Below the pieces are notes generated by a model, which was not told where the DNA came from, did not search any database, and saw only the letters and a list, made by a program, of their open reading frames with translations. The position numbers were made by a program, and so were the translations under genes. From positions 1 to 21,448 of the forward strand of contig JAJXVP010000027.1 of NCBI GenBank assembly GCA_021782055.1: a stretch of DNA of 21,448 nucleotides, given 5' to 3'. Position 1 is the stretch's first letter. Every line of letters begins with the position of its first letter. Origin of the DNA: a bacterium (lineage in GTDB: Bacteria; Spirochaetota; Spirochaetia; JABEVK01). This document shows positions 8,579-15,855 of the stretch, piece after piece.

Positions 8579-8596
8579 AAACCGAAACTTCGGTTT
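8579..8596 (-). terminator. Weak terminator-like hairpin at the pstS stop codon
   Basis: The inverted repeat AAACCGAA (8579-8586) and TTCGGTTT (8589-8596) leaves a two-base gap; read as RNA it would form six pairs around a six-base loop. On the minus strand it ends in a short T-run (GGTTTTG). It overlaps the pstS stop and is the first of two hairpins before pstC, so it may be a leaky terminator. Confidence 0.45.
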
Positions 8597-9599
8597 AGTT
8601 AGCCCCTGCGGGAAGGGGGTGTGTTGCCAAAGCGGCGGGGGTAAGCTGGTCCACTTGGAGGTAGCCCAGCTTGGGGAGCAAAGAAGCCTGGACATCGGGC
8701 TGAACAACATAGTTCAAGAAAGCAGCAGCGGCACTGTTCTTGGCGGGTGTTCCCTTGGTATAAGCGTGCTCGAAGCTCCAGAACTTGTAGTTGCCAGAGT
8801 TGATGTTGGCTGCCGTGGCACCATAGCCATCGATACAAATCGGGTAAATATCCGAGTATTCGGGGCTAAGAACGAAACCAGTGGAAACATAACCGATGGC
8901 GCCCTGACCATTGTTGATGGCGGTGGCGACAGCACCAGTCGTGTCCTGTTGCAGAGTCATACCGGCGTTTTCATTCACGCCATCAAGAACGTACATCTTG
9001 AAGGTGGCGCGGGTACCCGAGGCCAAAGGACGGTTTACCACGGTAATGGTTTCATTGGGACCGCCAACCTGAGCCCAGTTGGTGATTTTGCCAGTGTAGA
9101 TATCTTTAATTTGCTGAGAAGTCAGGTTCCATACGCTGTCTTTCAGATCTTTCGAGACAACCAGGGTGAACGCCACAACGGCGACACGGTGGTCAACCAA
9201 GTCTTTGAAAGCGGTGGGAGTCGAGCTTTGCTGAGTAAAGAAGTCTGACATGCCGATTTGTACACTGCCGGCTTCGACGTCTTTCAAACCATTGCCTGAA
9301 CCGTTGGCAACGGCGGTGGTGTTGGTGCCCATGCCCTTGTCAAAGTACTTGGAGGCCGACTGAAAGAACGGTTGCAGAGCCGAAGAGCCGTCCATCTGAA
9401 GGCTCTTGCCTTTCAGACCGGGAAGGGCTTTCGGGATAGAAGGTTCTGTTGCCGAAGAGGCAGGGGTCAGGTCAGCGGCAGTGACATGAGCGGCCTTGAG
9501 GGTGGTGCTGGTCACGGTGGGCTGGGTCTGAGAATGACTGCAACCGGCAATAACCAGGGCTGCGGTCAGCGAGAGAAGGGTGATAATCGCTTTTCTCAC
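8595..9599 (-). CDS. pstS: PstS, phosphate-binding lipoprotein
   Basis: This is the phosphate-capturing subunit that feeds PstCA, 334 residues. The signal peptide ends in the lipobox VIAGC with lipidated Cys20, so the protein is membrane-anchored, as usual outside proteobacteria. Binding-site segments are visible: QMDGSSALQPFF, VANGSGNGLKDVEAGSVQIGMSD and SGTRATF. The start is the GTG at 9599, seven bases after AGGAG; an ATG further upstream at 9704 has no Shine-Dalgarno and would place about 35 residues before the signal peptide. The leader from the predicted promoter is about 150 nt. It is the first and probably most strongly expressed gene of the seven-gene phosphate operon. Confidence 0.96.
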   Translation of the reverse strand: MRKAIITLLSLTAALVIAGCSHSQTQPTVTSTTLKAAHVTAADLTPASSATEPSIPKALPGLKGKSLQMDGSSALQPFFQSASKYFDKGMGTNTTAVANGSGNGLKDVEAGSVQIGMSDFFTQQSSTPTAFKDLVDHRVAVVAFTLVVSKDLKDSVWNLTSQQIKDIYTGKITNWAQVGGPNETITVVNRPLASGTRATFKMYVLDGVNENAGMTLQQDTTGAVATAINNGQGAIGYVSTGFVLSPEYSDIYPICIDGYGATAANINSGNYKFWSFEHAYTKGTPAKNSAAAAFLNYVVQPDVQASLLPKLGYLQVDQLTPAALATHPLPAGAN

Positions 9600-9757
9600 G
9601 ATACGTCTCCTAAAAAGTTTTTTGTAGCCAGAACAACAGAGAGCCAAGGCGCCTCGGTCACCTCCGCTGTTTTTTGGTACAAGGCGATATTCCGGGTTAT
9701 TCATCAGGACTTTGCAAGAGAACTGTTAGGATTTGATTAAACGAAGCCTACAGGGGG

Positions 9758-9788
9758 ATTATAGCCCCCCCCTGCTAAGGAACGTCAA
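9758..9788 (-). promoter_or_regulatory. Predicted promoter of the pst-pho operon with palindromic -10 region
   Basis: On the minus strand a perfect TATAAT (complement of 9758-9763) lies 19 bp after TTGACG (complement of 9783-9788). The -10 is bracketed by GGGGG and CCCCC, forming a 24-bp C/G inverted repeat at 9751-9774. The 19-bp spacer is longer than ideal, which fits a promoter needing an activator such as PhoB. I could not recognise a clear Pho box. Confidence 0.6.
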
Positions 9789-9841
9789 CCCTTTTCTGGT
9801 GACCCTTGCCCCAAGGTCTGGCCCAGGTTGTTGGACTTGGC

Positions 9842-9847
9842 TATACT
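9842..9847 (+). promoter_or_regulatory. -10 box of htrA, six bases before the ATG
   Basis: TATACT matches the -10 consensus at five of six bases and ends exactly six bases before the ATG at 9854. Transcription would start at or next to the A of ATG, giving a leaderless mRNA; no Shine-Dalgarno is present. No convincing -35 is found at 16-18 bp. Confidence 0.5.
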
Positions 9848-9853
9848 ATTCTT

Positions 9854-11056
9854 ATGAAATTATACAGTTCTTCCCAGCTGATCCGTACAGCGATTGGGGC
9901 TGCGGTGGGGGCGGCTGTCTTGTCGACCGCCGCAGTATTCTTTTTAACCAGCTCGAAAGCTAACGTGGTTGTTCCGGCTCAGCAGAGCATTACCTCAGAC
10001 TCGCTGATGCCCGTCGACACTGGTCCGCGCAAGTACGATACCGACGAACAAGAGAATATTAACATTTATCAGGCGGTCAACGAAGGCGTTGTGAACGTCT
10101 CGACCGAGGTCTTAGGCTATAACTGGTTTCTTGAACCCGTTCCTCAGTCGGGGGGCACTGGTTCGGGGTCCATCATCGATAAACGAGGCTACGTGCTGAC
10201 CAACCACCACGTGGTGGCCGATGCGGTGAAGGTTTACATCACCCTGTACGATGGGACCCAGTATGTGGGTCATATCGTGGGTCAAGACTTAGAAAATGAT
10301 CTTGCCGTGTTAAAATTTGACCCCAAAGGTCACGAACTCACGGTGGTTCCCTTGGGTGAAAGCTCCGACTTAAAAGTGGGGCAAAAGGTCTTAGCAATTG
10401 GCAATCCGTTTGCTTTAAACCGTACCATGACGCAAGGAATTGTCAGTGCCTTGGGCCGCCCCCTACGCTCAGACACGGGCTTTATTTTGCATAAACTCAT
10501 TCAAACAGACGCGGCAATTAACCCGGGCAACTCCGGCGGCCCTTTGCTCGATTCTCAAGGTAAAATGATTGGGATTAACACCATGATTTACTCACCCAGC
10601 GGCGGGTCCGTTGGGATAGGGTTTGCGGTTCCCGTTGATACTGCGCGGCGTGTCATCCCTGACCTGATCAAGTACGGTAAAGTCATTCGGGGGTGGATCG
10701 ATATAACACCAGTTCAGTTGTTTCCTCAGTTGGTGCGCTATGCCCACCTACCGGTTTCGCAAGGAGTGTTGATTTCTAAGGTGACTCCGGGGTCTTTAGC
10801 GGAAAAAGCAGGACTCAAAGGCGGAAATCCTAACCAAGCCGTTCGGTACGGTAACGATATTCTGTATTTAGGCGGCGATATCATCATTGCCATCAACGAC
10901 CAAAAGGTAGCTACGCTGGCAGATCTCTACAGCGCCCTCGAGTCCACAAAACCTGGGCAAGTGGTACAAGTCACTGTAGAAAGAAATGGCGAGAAAAAGA
11001 CCCTCAGTGTCACCTTGGACCAACGTCCCGATAAATCTCAGTGGGAGTCTTCTTGA
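9854..11056 (+). CDS. htrA: HtrA/DegP-family serine protease, membrane-anchored, one PDZ domain
   Basis: This is an envelope protein-quality-control protease of 400 residues. An N-terminal hydrophobic segment (about 12-32) is probably a membrane anchor. The trypsin-like domain has catalytic His119 (LTNHHVV), Asp149 (ENDLAVL) and Ser227 (NPGNSGGPL), and a single PDZ domain follows at about 285-390. One PDZ and an anchor make it DegS- or HtrA-like; DegP has two. I chose the ATG at 9854 because the MKLYSSSQLIRT start leads directly into the hydrophobic anchor. A TTG at 9806 would add 16 residues encoded across the -10 box and has no ribosome site. The stop overlaps the uvrB start as TTGA. Confidence 0.93.
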   Translation: MKLYSSSQLIRTAIGAAVGAAVLSTAAVFFLTSSKANVVVPAQQSITSDSLMPVDTGPRKYDTDEQENINIYQAVNEGVVNVSTEVLGYNWFLEPVPQSGGTGSGSIIDKRGYVLTNHHVVADAVKVYITLYDGTQYVGHIVGQDLENDLAVLKFDPKGHELTVVPLGESSDLKVGQKVLAIGNPFALNRTMTQGIVSALGRPLRSDTGFILHKLIQTDAAINPGNSGGPLLDSQGKMIGINTMIYSPSGGSVGIGFAVPVDTARRVIPDLIKYGKVIRGWIDITPVQLFPQLVRYAHLPVSQGVLISKVTPGSLAEKAGLKGGNPNQAVRYGNDILYLGGDIIIAINDQKVATLADLYSALESTKPGQVVQVTVERNGEKKTLSVTLDQRPDKSQWESS

Positions 11057-13029
11057 AGTTTCACGTCGAAGCGCCGTTTGCTTTGGCGGGCGATCAGCCC
11101 GCCGCCGTCGAGGCCCTCGTCAAGGGTGTTGTGGCCGACTATCCGTTTCAGACTCTGAAAGGGGTTACTGGCTCGGGAAAAACCTTCACGATGGCCAAGG
11201 TCATTGAACGGTTACAATTGCCCACCCTGGTGATGAGTCACAATAAGACACTCGCCGCTCAGTTATACCGCGAATTTAAGGATTTTTTTCCGCATAACGC
11301 GGTGGAATACTTTGTTTCGTACTACGATTATTACCAGCCGGAAGCTTATGTTCCCTCCAAAGATCTGTACATCGAAAAAGACTCCTCGATCAACGAAGAA
11401 ATCGATCGCCTTCGGCTTTCGGCTACAACCTCGCTGGCTTCGCGCCAAGACGTGATTGTGGTTGCCACGGTTTCGGCGATCTATGGCCTGGGTAGTCCTG
11501 TTTCGTACCTCGATATGCGACAAGACCTGCACTTGGGACAAACCTTGTCGCTCGATGCCTTTAAACGAGTTCTGATTACCCTGCAATATGACCGCAACGA
11601 TGCGGTGCTAGAAAGGGGATTCTTTCGCGTTCGAGGGGATTCCTTAGAAATTTGGCCCGCCTACATGGAAGAGTCCTTTCGGCTTGATACCGAATGGGGA
11701 ACGATCAGCAGTATCAAACGTTTTGATCCGCTTACCGGCAAAATTCTTGAAGACATGGACCACTGCACAATTTTCCCCGCAAAACATTTTGTGATGCCCG
11801 AAGACCAGGTATGTCTCGCGCTTGACCGTATTCGCACAGAACTTAAAGAACGACTTGAGTTTTTTGAGGAGCAAGGCAAACCCCTTGAAGCCGAACGTTT
11901 GAAGCAACGTACTGAGTACGATTTAGAAATGTTGTCAGAAATGGGATATTGCTCGGGTATCGAGAATTACTCACGCCAGTTAACTGGTCGACAAGCCGGA
12001 GAGAGGCCTGCCGTGCTTCTGGATTACTTCCCGGAACAGTTTTTAGCCTTTGTTGACGAGTCTCATGTTTCGTTGTCGCAAATACGAGGCATGTCGGCGG
12101 GGGATAAGGCCCGTAAACAGACCTTGGTCGATTTTGGGTTTCGTCTCCCCTCTGCTCTCGATAATCGGCCCCTCTTCTACCCTGAATTTGAAAGCCTGTT
12201 GTACCGAACAATCTATGTCTCGGCCACCCCAGGGCCAGAAGAGTTGGGGAAAAGCAAGCAAGTGGTTGAGCAAATCATCAGACCGACAGGCTTATTGGAC
12301 CCAGATATCGAGGTTTTACCCACCGAAGGCCAAATTGAGGACCTCTACGGCAAAATCCGCGAGCGGGTAAACAACGGCCAACGCGTCATGATAACCACGC
12401 TAACCAAAAAAATGTCGGAACAGCTAACTGATTACTATGCCAACCTTGGGGTCAAAATTCGCTACTTACACTCCGAAATCGAAACCCTGGAGCGGGTCGA
12501 GATTATCCGTGATTTGCGTCAAGGGGTGTTTGATGTGTTGGTAGGAATTAACCTTCTTCGTGAAGGTCTCGATATCCCCGAAGTGAGTTTAGTGGCGATT
12601 CTCGATGCCGATAAAATAGGGTTTTTACGGTCCGCGACGTCACTGATTCAAACCATTGGACGAGCGGCCCGGAATGCCTCGGGACATGTCGTGATGTATG
12701 CTGACCGGATCAGCGATGCCATGCGTACCGCGATTGACGAAACCAACCATCGGCGCGCACGGCAAATGGCCTACAATCAAGAACACGGCATCACACCCCA
12801 AACGGTCAGTAAAGCGGTCAAGGACATTTTGGTACGGGAAGTCACTGAAGTAGCCACACCCAGCCTTGAAGAGTTAAAGAAAGGCTTTAACCTCTTGGTC
12901 CCAGCGCAACGCAAAGCCCTTTTGGCGACCTTAGAAAAAGAAATGCTAGAATTGGCTAAAAATCTGGAATTTGAACGGGCTGCTTTAATTCGCGATGAAA
13001 TTGAACGCTTAAAAAAAGGTGGTGCTTGA
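11053..13029 (+). CDS. uvrB: UvrB, excinuclease ABC subunit B
   Basis: This is the DNA damage-verifying helicase subunit of nucleotide excision repair, 658 residues, the normal length. Walker A GVTGSGKT is at 37-44, and the beta-hairpin that clamps DNA (YYDYYQPEAY) at 90-99. The DEAD-like box is DESHVSLSQIRGM (335-347; DESHVT is usual, so the Thr is Ser here). Helicase motif VI QTIGRAARN is present, as is a C-terminal UVR motif (about 620-655) for UvrA/UvrC contact. The start is the TTG at 11053 with GGGAG five bases upstream; it gives the family-standard MKF N-terminus, whereas the GTG at 11041 would add four residues. It is probably translationally coupled to htrA and followed directly by the SH3 lipoprotein gene. 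Confidence 0.97.
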   Translation: MKFHVEAPFALAGDQPAAVEALVKGVVADYPFQTLKGVTGSGKTFTMAKVIERLQLPTLVMSHNKTLAAQLYREFKDFFPHNAVEYFVSYYDYYQPEAYVPSKDLYIEKDSSINEEIDRLRLSATTSLASRQDVIVVATVSAIYGLGSPVSYLDMRQDLHLGQTLSLDAFKRVLITLQYDRNDAVLERGFFRVRGDSLEIWPAYMEESFRLDTEWGTISSIKRFDPLTGKILEDMDHCTIFPAKHFVMPEDQVCLALDRIRTELKERLEFFEEQGKPLEAERLKQRTEYDLEMLSEMGYCSGIENYSRQLTGRQAGERPAVLLDYFPEQFLAFVDESHVSLSQIRGMSAGDKARKQTLVDFGFRLPSALDNRPLFYPEFESLLYRTIYVSATPGPEELGKSKQVVEQIIRPTGLLDPDIEVLPTEGQIEDLYGKIRERVNNGQRVMITTLTKKMSEQLTDYYANLGVKIRYLHSEIETLERVEIIRDLRQGVFDVLVGINLLREGLDIPEVSLVAILDADKIGFLRSATSLIQTIGRAARNASGHVVMYADRISDAMRTAIDETNHRRARQMAYNQEHGITPQTVSKAVKDILVREVTEVATPSLEELKKGFNLLVPAQRKALLATLEKEMLELAKNLEFERAALIRDEIERLKKGGA

Positions 13030-13431
13030 ATGCGACAACCTCTGGTGATTCTTTTGGTTCTCAGCTTTGCGCTGAGCGCGGCTTCGTGTGATTCTTCGTC
13101 AAAATACCGGGGCTTGGTCCTGCCGCCAACTCCGGTGTTGAGTGTTCAAACCTACTACGGGGTGGTTGATTTCGCCTACATTCGTGTTCGTGAACAGCCC
13201 AAACTGGATGCAGGGCTCGTGACAATGCTCAGAGGTGGAACCATTGTCGAAATCGTAACCTCGTCGAGCACTGAGCAAACGATCGAAGGCAAAAGAGGGC
13301 GGTGGTACGAGATTCAATATGAGGGCCGACTAGGTTGGGTGTTTGGACCGTACTTGAAGATCTTTGATTCGCTAGACAAAGCCCGCAATGCCGCCGAAGA
13401 GGGGCCAAGCCAAATGGGGACGGGGCGTTAG
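13030..13431 (+). CDS. Small lipoprotein with a bacterial SH3 domain
   Basis: This 133-residue protein has a hydrophobic signal peptide ending SAASC, with Cys20 the likely lipidation site; the lipobox is loose, as is common in spirochaetes. Residues 40-115 look like a bacterial SH3 (SH3b) domain: DFAYIRVREQPKLDAG, LRGGTIVEIV, GRWYEIQYEGRLGWVFGPYLKIF. Such domains usually bind peptidoglycan or proteins in the envelope. The ATG directly follows the uvrB stop (TGAATG), with AGGTGG seven bases before the stop codon, so it is co-transcribed with uvrB. The specific function is unknown. It converges on pdxT with a 14-bp gap. Confidence 0.85.
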   Translation: MRQPLVILLVLSFALSAASCDSSSKYRGLVLPPTPVLSVQTYYGVVDFAYIRVREQPKLDAGLVTMLRGGTIVEIVTSSSTEQTIEGKRGRWYEIQYEGRLGWVFGPYLKIFDSLDKARNAAEEGPSQMGTGR

Positions 13432-13445
13432 CGGTAAGGGCTGCC

Positions 13446-14021
13446 TCAACCCTGAGCGAGTTTGACAAAGGCTTCGTGCAAGGCAGTATCTTGGGTCAGC
13501 TCGGGATGAAAGCTGGCGGCCATGATGCGCCCTTGCTGAACAGCCACAGGGAGGTCTTCGTAGTTGGCTAGGATCGTAACCCCCGAACCGACTCGGGTAA
13601 TCTGGGGGGCACGGATAAAGATTCCAGCCATCTGGGGCGGTAAATCTTTACCAACCAACTTTACGATAGCTTCAAAGCTACTACTTTGGCGCCCGTAGGC
13701 ATTACGTTTGACATCGACATCCAGCACATCGAAAAGGGGCTGAACACTGCCTTCGGCTTGATGGGCAAGCAGGATCAAACCGGCGCAGGTGCCAAAGACA
13801 CACAGGCCGGAACGGATTCTTTCGCGCAGAGGTTCCAAGAGGTTGTGTTGAACGAGGAGCTTACCGATGGTTGTACTTTCACCGCCGGGAATAATGAGGC
13901 CCGAAAGGTTGTCAAAGTCTGAAAGAACAGACACCTTGTGAGCTTCGACACCCAACTGAGCCAACATCCTCAGGTGGGGGTCATACCCCCCCTGAAGGCC
14001 TAGAACCCCTATTGGTTTCAT
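13446..14021 (-). CDS. pdxT: PdxT, glutaminase subunit of PLP synthase
   Basis: This class-I-type glutamine amidotransferase supplies ammonia to PdxS for pyridoxal 5'-phosphate synthesis. It has 191 residues. Motifs: GVLGLQGG at the N-terminus, the oxyanion GGEST (47-50 region), nucleophile Cys79 in FGTCAGLILLA, and the His172-Glu174 pair in SFHPELT. The ATG shares its A with the pdxS stop (TAATG), so the two are translationally coupled; an upstream TTG in frame at 14027 is less likely. The DNA for residues 10-16 forms a G/C hairpin (13971-13994). Confidence 0.96.
   Translation of the reverse strand: MKPIGVLGLQGGYDPHLRMLAQLGVEAHKVSVLSDFDNLSGLIIPGGESTTIGKLLVQHNLLEPLRERIRSGLCVFGTCAGLILLAHQAEGSVQPLFDVLDVDVKRNAYGRQSSSFEAIVKLVGKDLPPQMAGIFIRAPQITRVGSGVTILANYEDLPVAVQQGRIMAASFHPELTQDTALHEAFVKLAQG
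13971..13994. repeat. G/C-rich hairpin inside the start of pdxT
   Basis: CAGG and GGGGGT (13971-13981, with one bulged T) pair with ACCCCC and CCTG (13985-13994) around a CAT loop. The G-run encodes the conserved GLQGG motif, so the structure may be incidental. Its length and ends resemble the palindrome over the pst -10 box. Confidence 0.4.
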
Positions 14022-14926
14022 TACCAACCCCGCAGTGCCAACTTTTGGGTGTCATTGAGCTGGCGTACATCAACGCCGGGAATAGATTCGCCTAAATCGT
14101 ACGAAATCTCGGCCAGCTTTTTGGGGTCTTTGTACGATGCTACGGCTTCGACAATGGCCTTAGCTCGTCTCTTGGGGTCAGCAGATTTAAAAATCCCCGA
14201 GCCAACAAAGACTGTTTCGGCTCCTAACTGCATCATTAAAGCTGCATCTGCCGGAGTAGCTACACCACCCGCCGAAAAGTTAGGAACAGGGAGCTTTCCC
14301 GTTTGGGAAACTTCGACGACCAGGTCGTACGGGGCCCCCAAGTTCTTGGCGAAGGTCATGAGTTCTTCACGGGGGGTTCTGGTTAACTGCCTGATTTGTC
14401 CCATAAGGGTACGCATGTGGCGAACGGCTTCAATCACGTTTCCCGTTCCTGCTTCGCCCTTAGTGCGAATCAAGGCCGCACCTTCGCCAATGCGGCGTAA
14501 AGCTTCGCCTAAGTCACGGCAACCACAGACAAAGGGAACTTTAAAACCGTGCTTGTCGACATGAAATTCATCATCAGCGGGAGTCAAAACTTCGCTCTCG
14601 TCAATAAAATCGACATCCAACGCCTCAAGGATCTGAGCTTCGACAAAGTGACCAATTCGGCACTTTGCCATGACGGGAATACTGACAGCTTTCTGAATCT
14701 CCTGAATCATCTTCGGGTCAGACATACGGGCAACGCCGCCTTGGACACGAATATCGGCGGGCACGCGCTCAAGAGCCATGACGGCAATGGCGCCAGCTTC
14801 TTCGGCAATCTTGGCTTCGCTTGCGTTGGTAACGTCCATAATGACGCCGCCTTTGAGCATTTCTGCCAGACCAACTTTGGTTTTCCAGGTTGCCGTTTGA
14901 CGCGAGGACCAGGAGGATTCACTCAT
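14021..14926 (-). CDS. pdxS: PdxS, PLP synthase subunit
   Basis: This is the (beta/alpha)8-barrel lyase subunit that builds pyridoxal 5'-phosphate from ribose 5-phosphate, glyceraldehyde 3-phosphate and ammonia. At 301 residues it is typical. Catalytic residues are in place: Asp31 (GGVIMDV), Lys88 ([11 protein letters not shown]) and Lys156 ([11 protein letters not shown]). The phosphate-binding glycines are in [18 protein letters not shown] and FVGSGIF. The ATG is preceded by AAGGAAG in a TTCCTTAAGGAA palindrome. Its promoter is clear (-35 at 14984-14989, -10 at 14961-14966). It is the first gene of the pdxS-pdxT pair and confers the DXP-independent vitamin B6 route. Confidence 0.97.
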   Translation of the reverse strand: MSESSWSSRQTATWKTKVGLAEMLKGGVIMDVTNASEAKIAEEAGAIAVMALERVPADIRVQGGVARMSDPKMIQEIQKAVSIPVMAKCRIGHFVEAQILEALDVDFIDESEVLTPADDEFHVDKHGFKVPFVCGCRDLGEALRRIGEGAALIRTKGEAGTGNVIEAVRHMRTLMGQIRQLTRTPREELMTFAKNLGAPYDLVVEVSQTGKLPVPNFSAGGVATPADAALMMQLGAETVFVGSGIFKSADPKRRAKAIVEAVASYKDPKKLAEISYDLGESIPGVDVRQLNDTQKLALRGW

Positions 14927-14960
14927 CTTTATACTTCCTTAAGGAACGGGGAATGCGGCG

Positions 14961-14989
14961 AATTTAGCCCCGAAAAGCTAAAAAGTCAA
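14961..14989 (-). promoter_or_regulatory. Predicted promoter of pdxST
   Basis: TTGACT (complement of 14984-14989) and TAAATT (complement of 14961-14966) are separated by exactly 17 bp. Transcription would start near 14954, leaving a leader of roughly 28 nt with the AAGGAAG ribosome site. I see no riboswitch-sized leader. Confidence 0.65.
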
Positions 14990-15019
14990 GAATACCCTGG
15001 GAACACGTAACCAAGCTGG

Positions 15020-15048
15020 CGGACAAAGTCTTTTAAAAGGGGTATCTT
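15020..15048 (+). promoter_or_regulatory. Candidate promoter of the CAP-domain gene
   Basis: CGGACA (15020-15025) and TATCTT (15043-15048) are 17 bp apart, the -10 ending eight bases before the ATG at 15057. The only purine-rich run, AAAAGGGG, is about 14 bases from the ATG, too far for normal ribosome binding, so a nearly leaderless mRNA is likely. Confidence 0.4.
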
Positions 15049-15056
15049 GTCTTATC

Positions 15057-15518
15057 ATGAGCCGCAAAATTCGTTGGGGTGTGTTACTTCTTGGAGCCTG
15101 TGTTTTGGCCAGCTCTGCTTGGGCTCAAAACCCTGTGCCCTTGGCTATAAAGGCCTGGTACGCCGAGCGCCTGGAGGTCTTTCCCGAGCTTAAGAGCTTA
15201 CCCGAATGGTCACCGAGTCTTTCTGCTTTTGCGTTGGCCCATGCCCAGGATCTGATTCGTCGTGGTGTGCTATCGCATCGGGATGCCCAGGGTCGGGATG
15301 TCGCCCAACGCGCTGGCGAGGCTGGTCTTCCGCCTGGAGAGTATGGTGAAGTGGTGGGGGCTGGTCCACTGTGGCAAAAGATTTGGTACGCTTGGCGAAA
15401 CAGTCCCGAACACCGAGAGTTGCTTTTAGAACCCCACTGGCAGGCATGGGGTGGTGCATTGGTTCGGGACGGCAAAGTCCTTGTTTGCGTGATCGATGAG
15501 TACCGATCACGCGACTAA
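15057..15518 (+). CDS. Secreted CAP-domain (SCP/PR-1-like) protein
   Basis: The 153-residue product has a signal peptide (hydrophobic core 7-20, likely cleavage after SSAWA) and a compact CAP domain. Recognisable parts are ALAHAQDLIRRGVLSHRD (first helix and His), GEYGEVVG (Glu) and WRNSPEHRELLLEPHW (Glu and His of the central cavity). These match the conserved CAP tetrad, although bacterial members have no single established activity; roles in binding lipids or small ligands have been proposed. It is shorter than many family members but looks complete. The last codons form a 9-bp hairpin. It is divergent from pdxS and ends seven bases from the convergent FTR gene. Confidence 0.85.
   Translation: MSRKIRWGVLLLGACVLASSAWAQNPVPLAIKAWYAERLEVFPELKSLPEWSPSLSAFALAHAQDLIRRGVLSHRDAQGRDVAQRAGEAGLPPGEYGEVVGAGPLWQKIWYAWRNSPEHRELLLEPHWQAWGGALVRDGKVLVCVIDEYRSRD
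15487..15512. repeat. 9-bp inverted repeat inside the end of the CAP gene
   Basis: GCGTGATCG (15487-15495) and CGATCACGC (15504-15512) are perfect complements around an 8-base loop, ending four bases before the stop codon. No T-run follows on either strand, so it is at best a weak terminator or an mRNA end-protecting structure between convergent genes seven bases apart. Confidence 0.6.
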
Positions 15519-15525
15519 GTGGTAC

Positions 15526-15855
15526 CTAACGGTCTTCGGGTTCGGGGCGTCGTTCGGGAATCGAAGTAACTTCTGCGGGGTCTTTGAGAGGTGAAAGAAA
15601 CAAGCCGCAAAAGCACTGACCGTATTCTTGGATATCTTGGGTGGCATATTTGCAGGGACAGACAATATCGTGGTCGGCTTCTTGGCCTTCAGCGTCTCGG
15701 CAGGGGCAGTAGGGTTTCCCTTTAACACGGGCAATTTGTGCCAAACTCTGCGTGACATGAGCGGTAAGGTCCTGGTCGGGGTTGACCACCCAGCCTCGAT
15801 GACTAGCTACCTGAGCCGCATACGCTTTACCCGCGTCGCCTTCATCCCAATTCAT
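15526..15855 (-). CDS. Ferredoxin:thioredoxin reductase catalytic (beta) chain-like protein
   Basis: This 109-residue protein carries the six-cysteine FTR pattern: Cys50-Pro-Cys52, Cys66-Pro-Cys68 and Cys81-Phe-Cys83 followed by GLF. In the plant and cyanobacterial enzyme four of these hold a [4Fe-4S] cluster and two form the redox disulfide. By alignment the disulfide would be Cys52-Cys83 and the cluster Cys50, 66, 68 and 81. The spacings (13 and 12) differ from the photosynthetic type and match the stand-alone form known in methanogens and other anaerobes, which works without the variable chain. The ATG overlaps the upstream glutaredoxin-like gene as ATGA, so that protein is the likely partner: electrons would flow from ferredoxin to the CGFC disulfide. 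Confidence 0.9.
   Translation of the reverse strand: MNWDEGDAGKAYAAQVASHRGWVVNPDQDLTAHVTQSLAQIARVKGKPYCPCRDAEGQEADHDIVCPCKYATQDIQEYGQCFCGLFLSPLKDPAEVTSIPERRPEPEDR

Larger units (their letters stand above)
9600..9853. other. Divergent intergenic region between pstS and htrA
   Basis: These 254 bp hold the pst promoter and a leader of about 150 nt for pstS on the minus strand, plus the -10 of htrA on the plus strand. An in-frame open stretch continues upstream of pstS to 9704 but has no ribosome site. On the minus strand AAGGGT is repeated 14 bp apart just upstream of the pst -35; whether it is a regulator site is unknown. No RNA gene is visible. Confidence 0.6.

Noticed and set aside
8562..9248. 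Long open frame (228 codons) antisense to pstS
   Set aside because: It lies within pstS on the other strand, has no ribosome site and reads as low-complexity sequence unlike any family; it mirrors the codon bias of the real gene.
9600..9704. N-terminal extension of pstS from an ATG at 9704
   Set aside because: It would put about 35 residues before a perfect lipoprotein signal peptide and has no ribosome site, whereas the GTG at 9599 has AGGAG at seven bases.
9740..9860. E. coli-type Pho box upstream of pstS
   Set aside because: I looked for CTGTCAT-like direct repeats at 11-bp spacing and found none convincing.
13431..13446. Terminator between the SH3 lipoprotein and pdxT
   Set aside because: AGGG and CCCT could pair around nine bases, which is too weak to call.
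14049..14564. Open frame of 171 codons antisense to pdxS
   Set aside because: pdxS is unmistakable on the other strand; the antisense reading has no recognisable domain or start signal.
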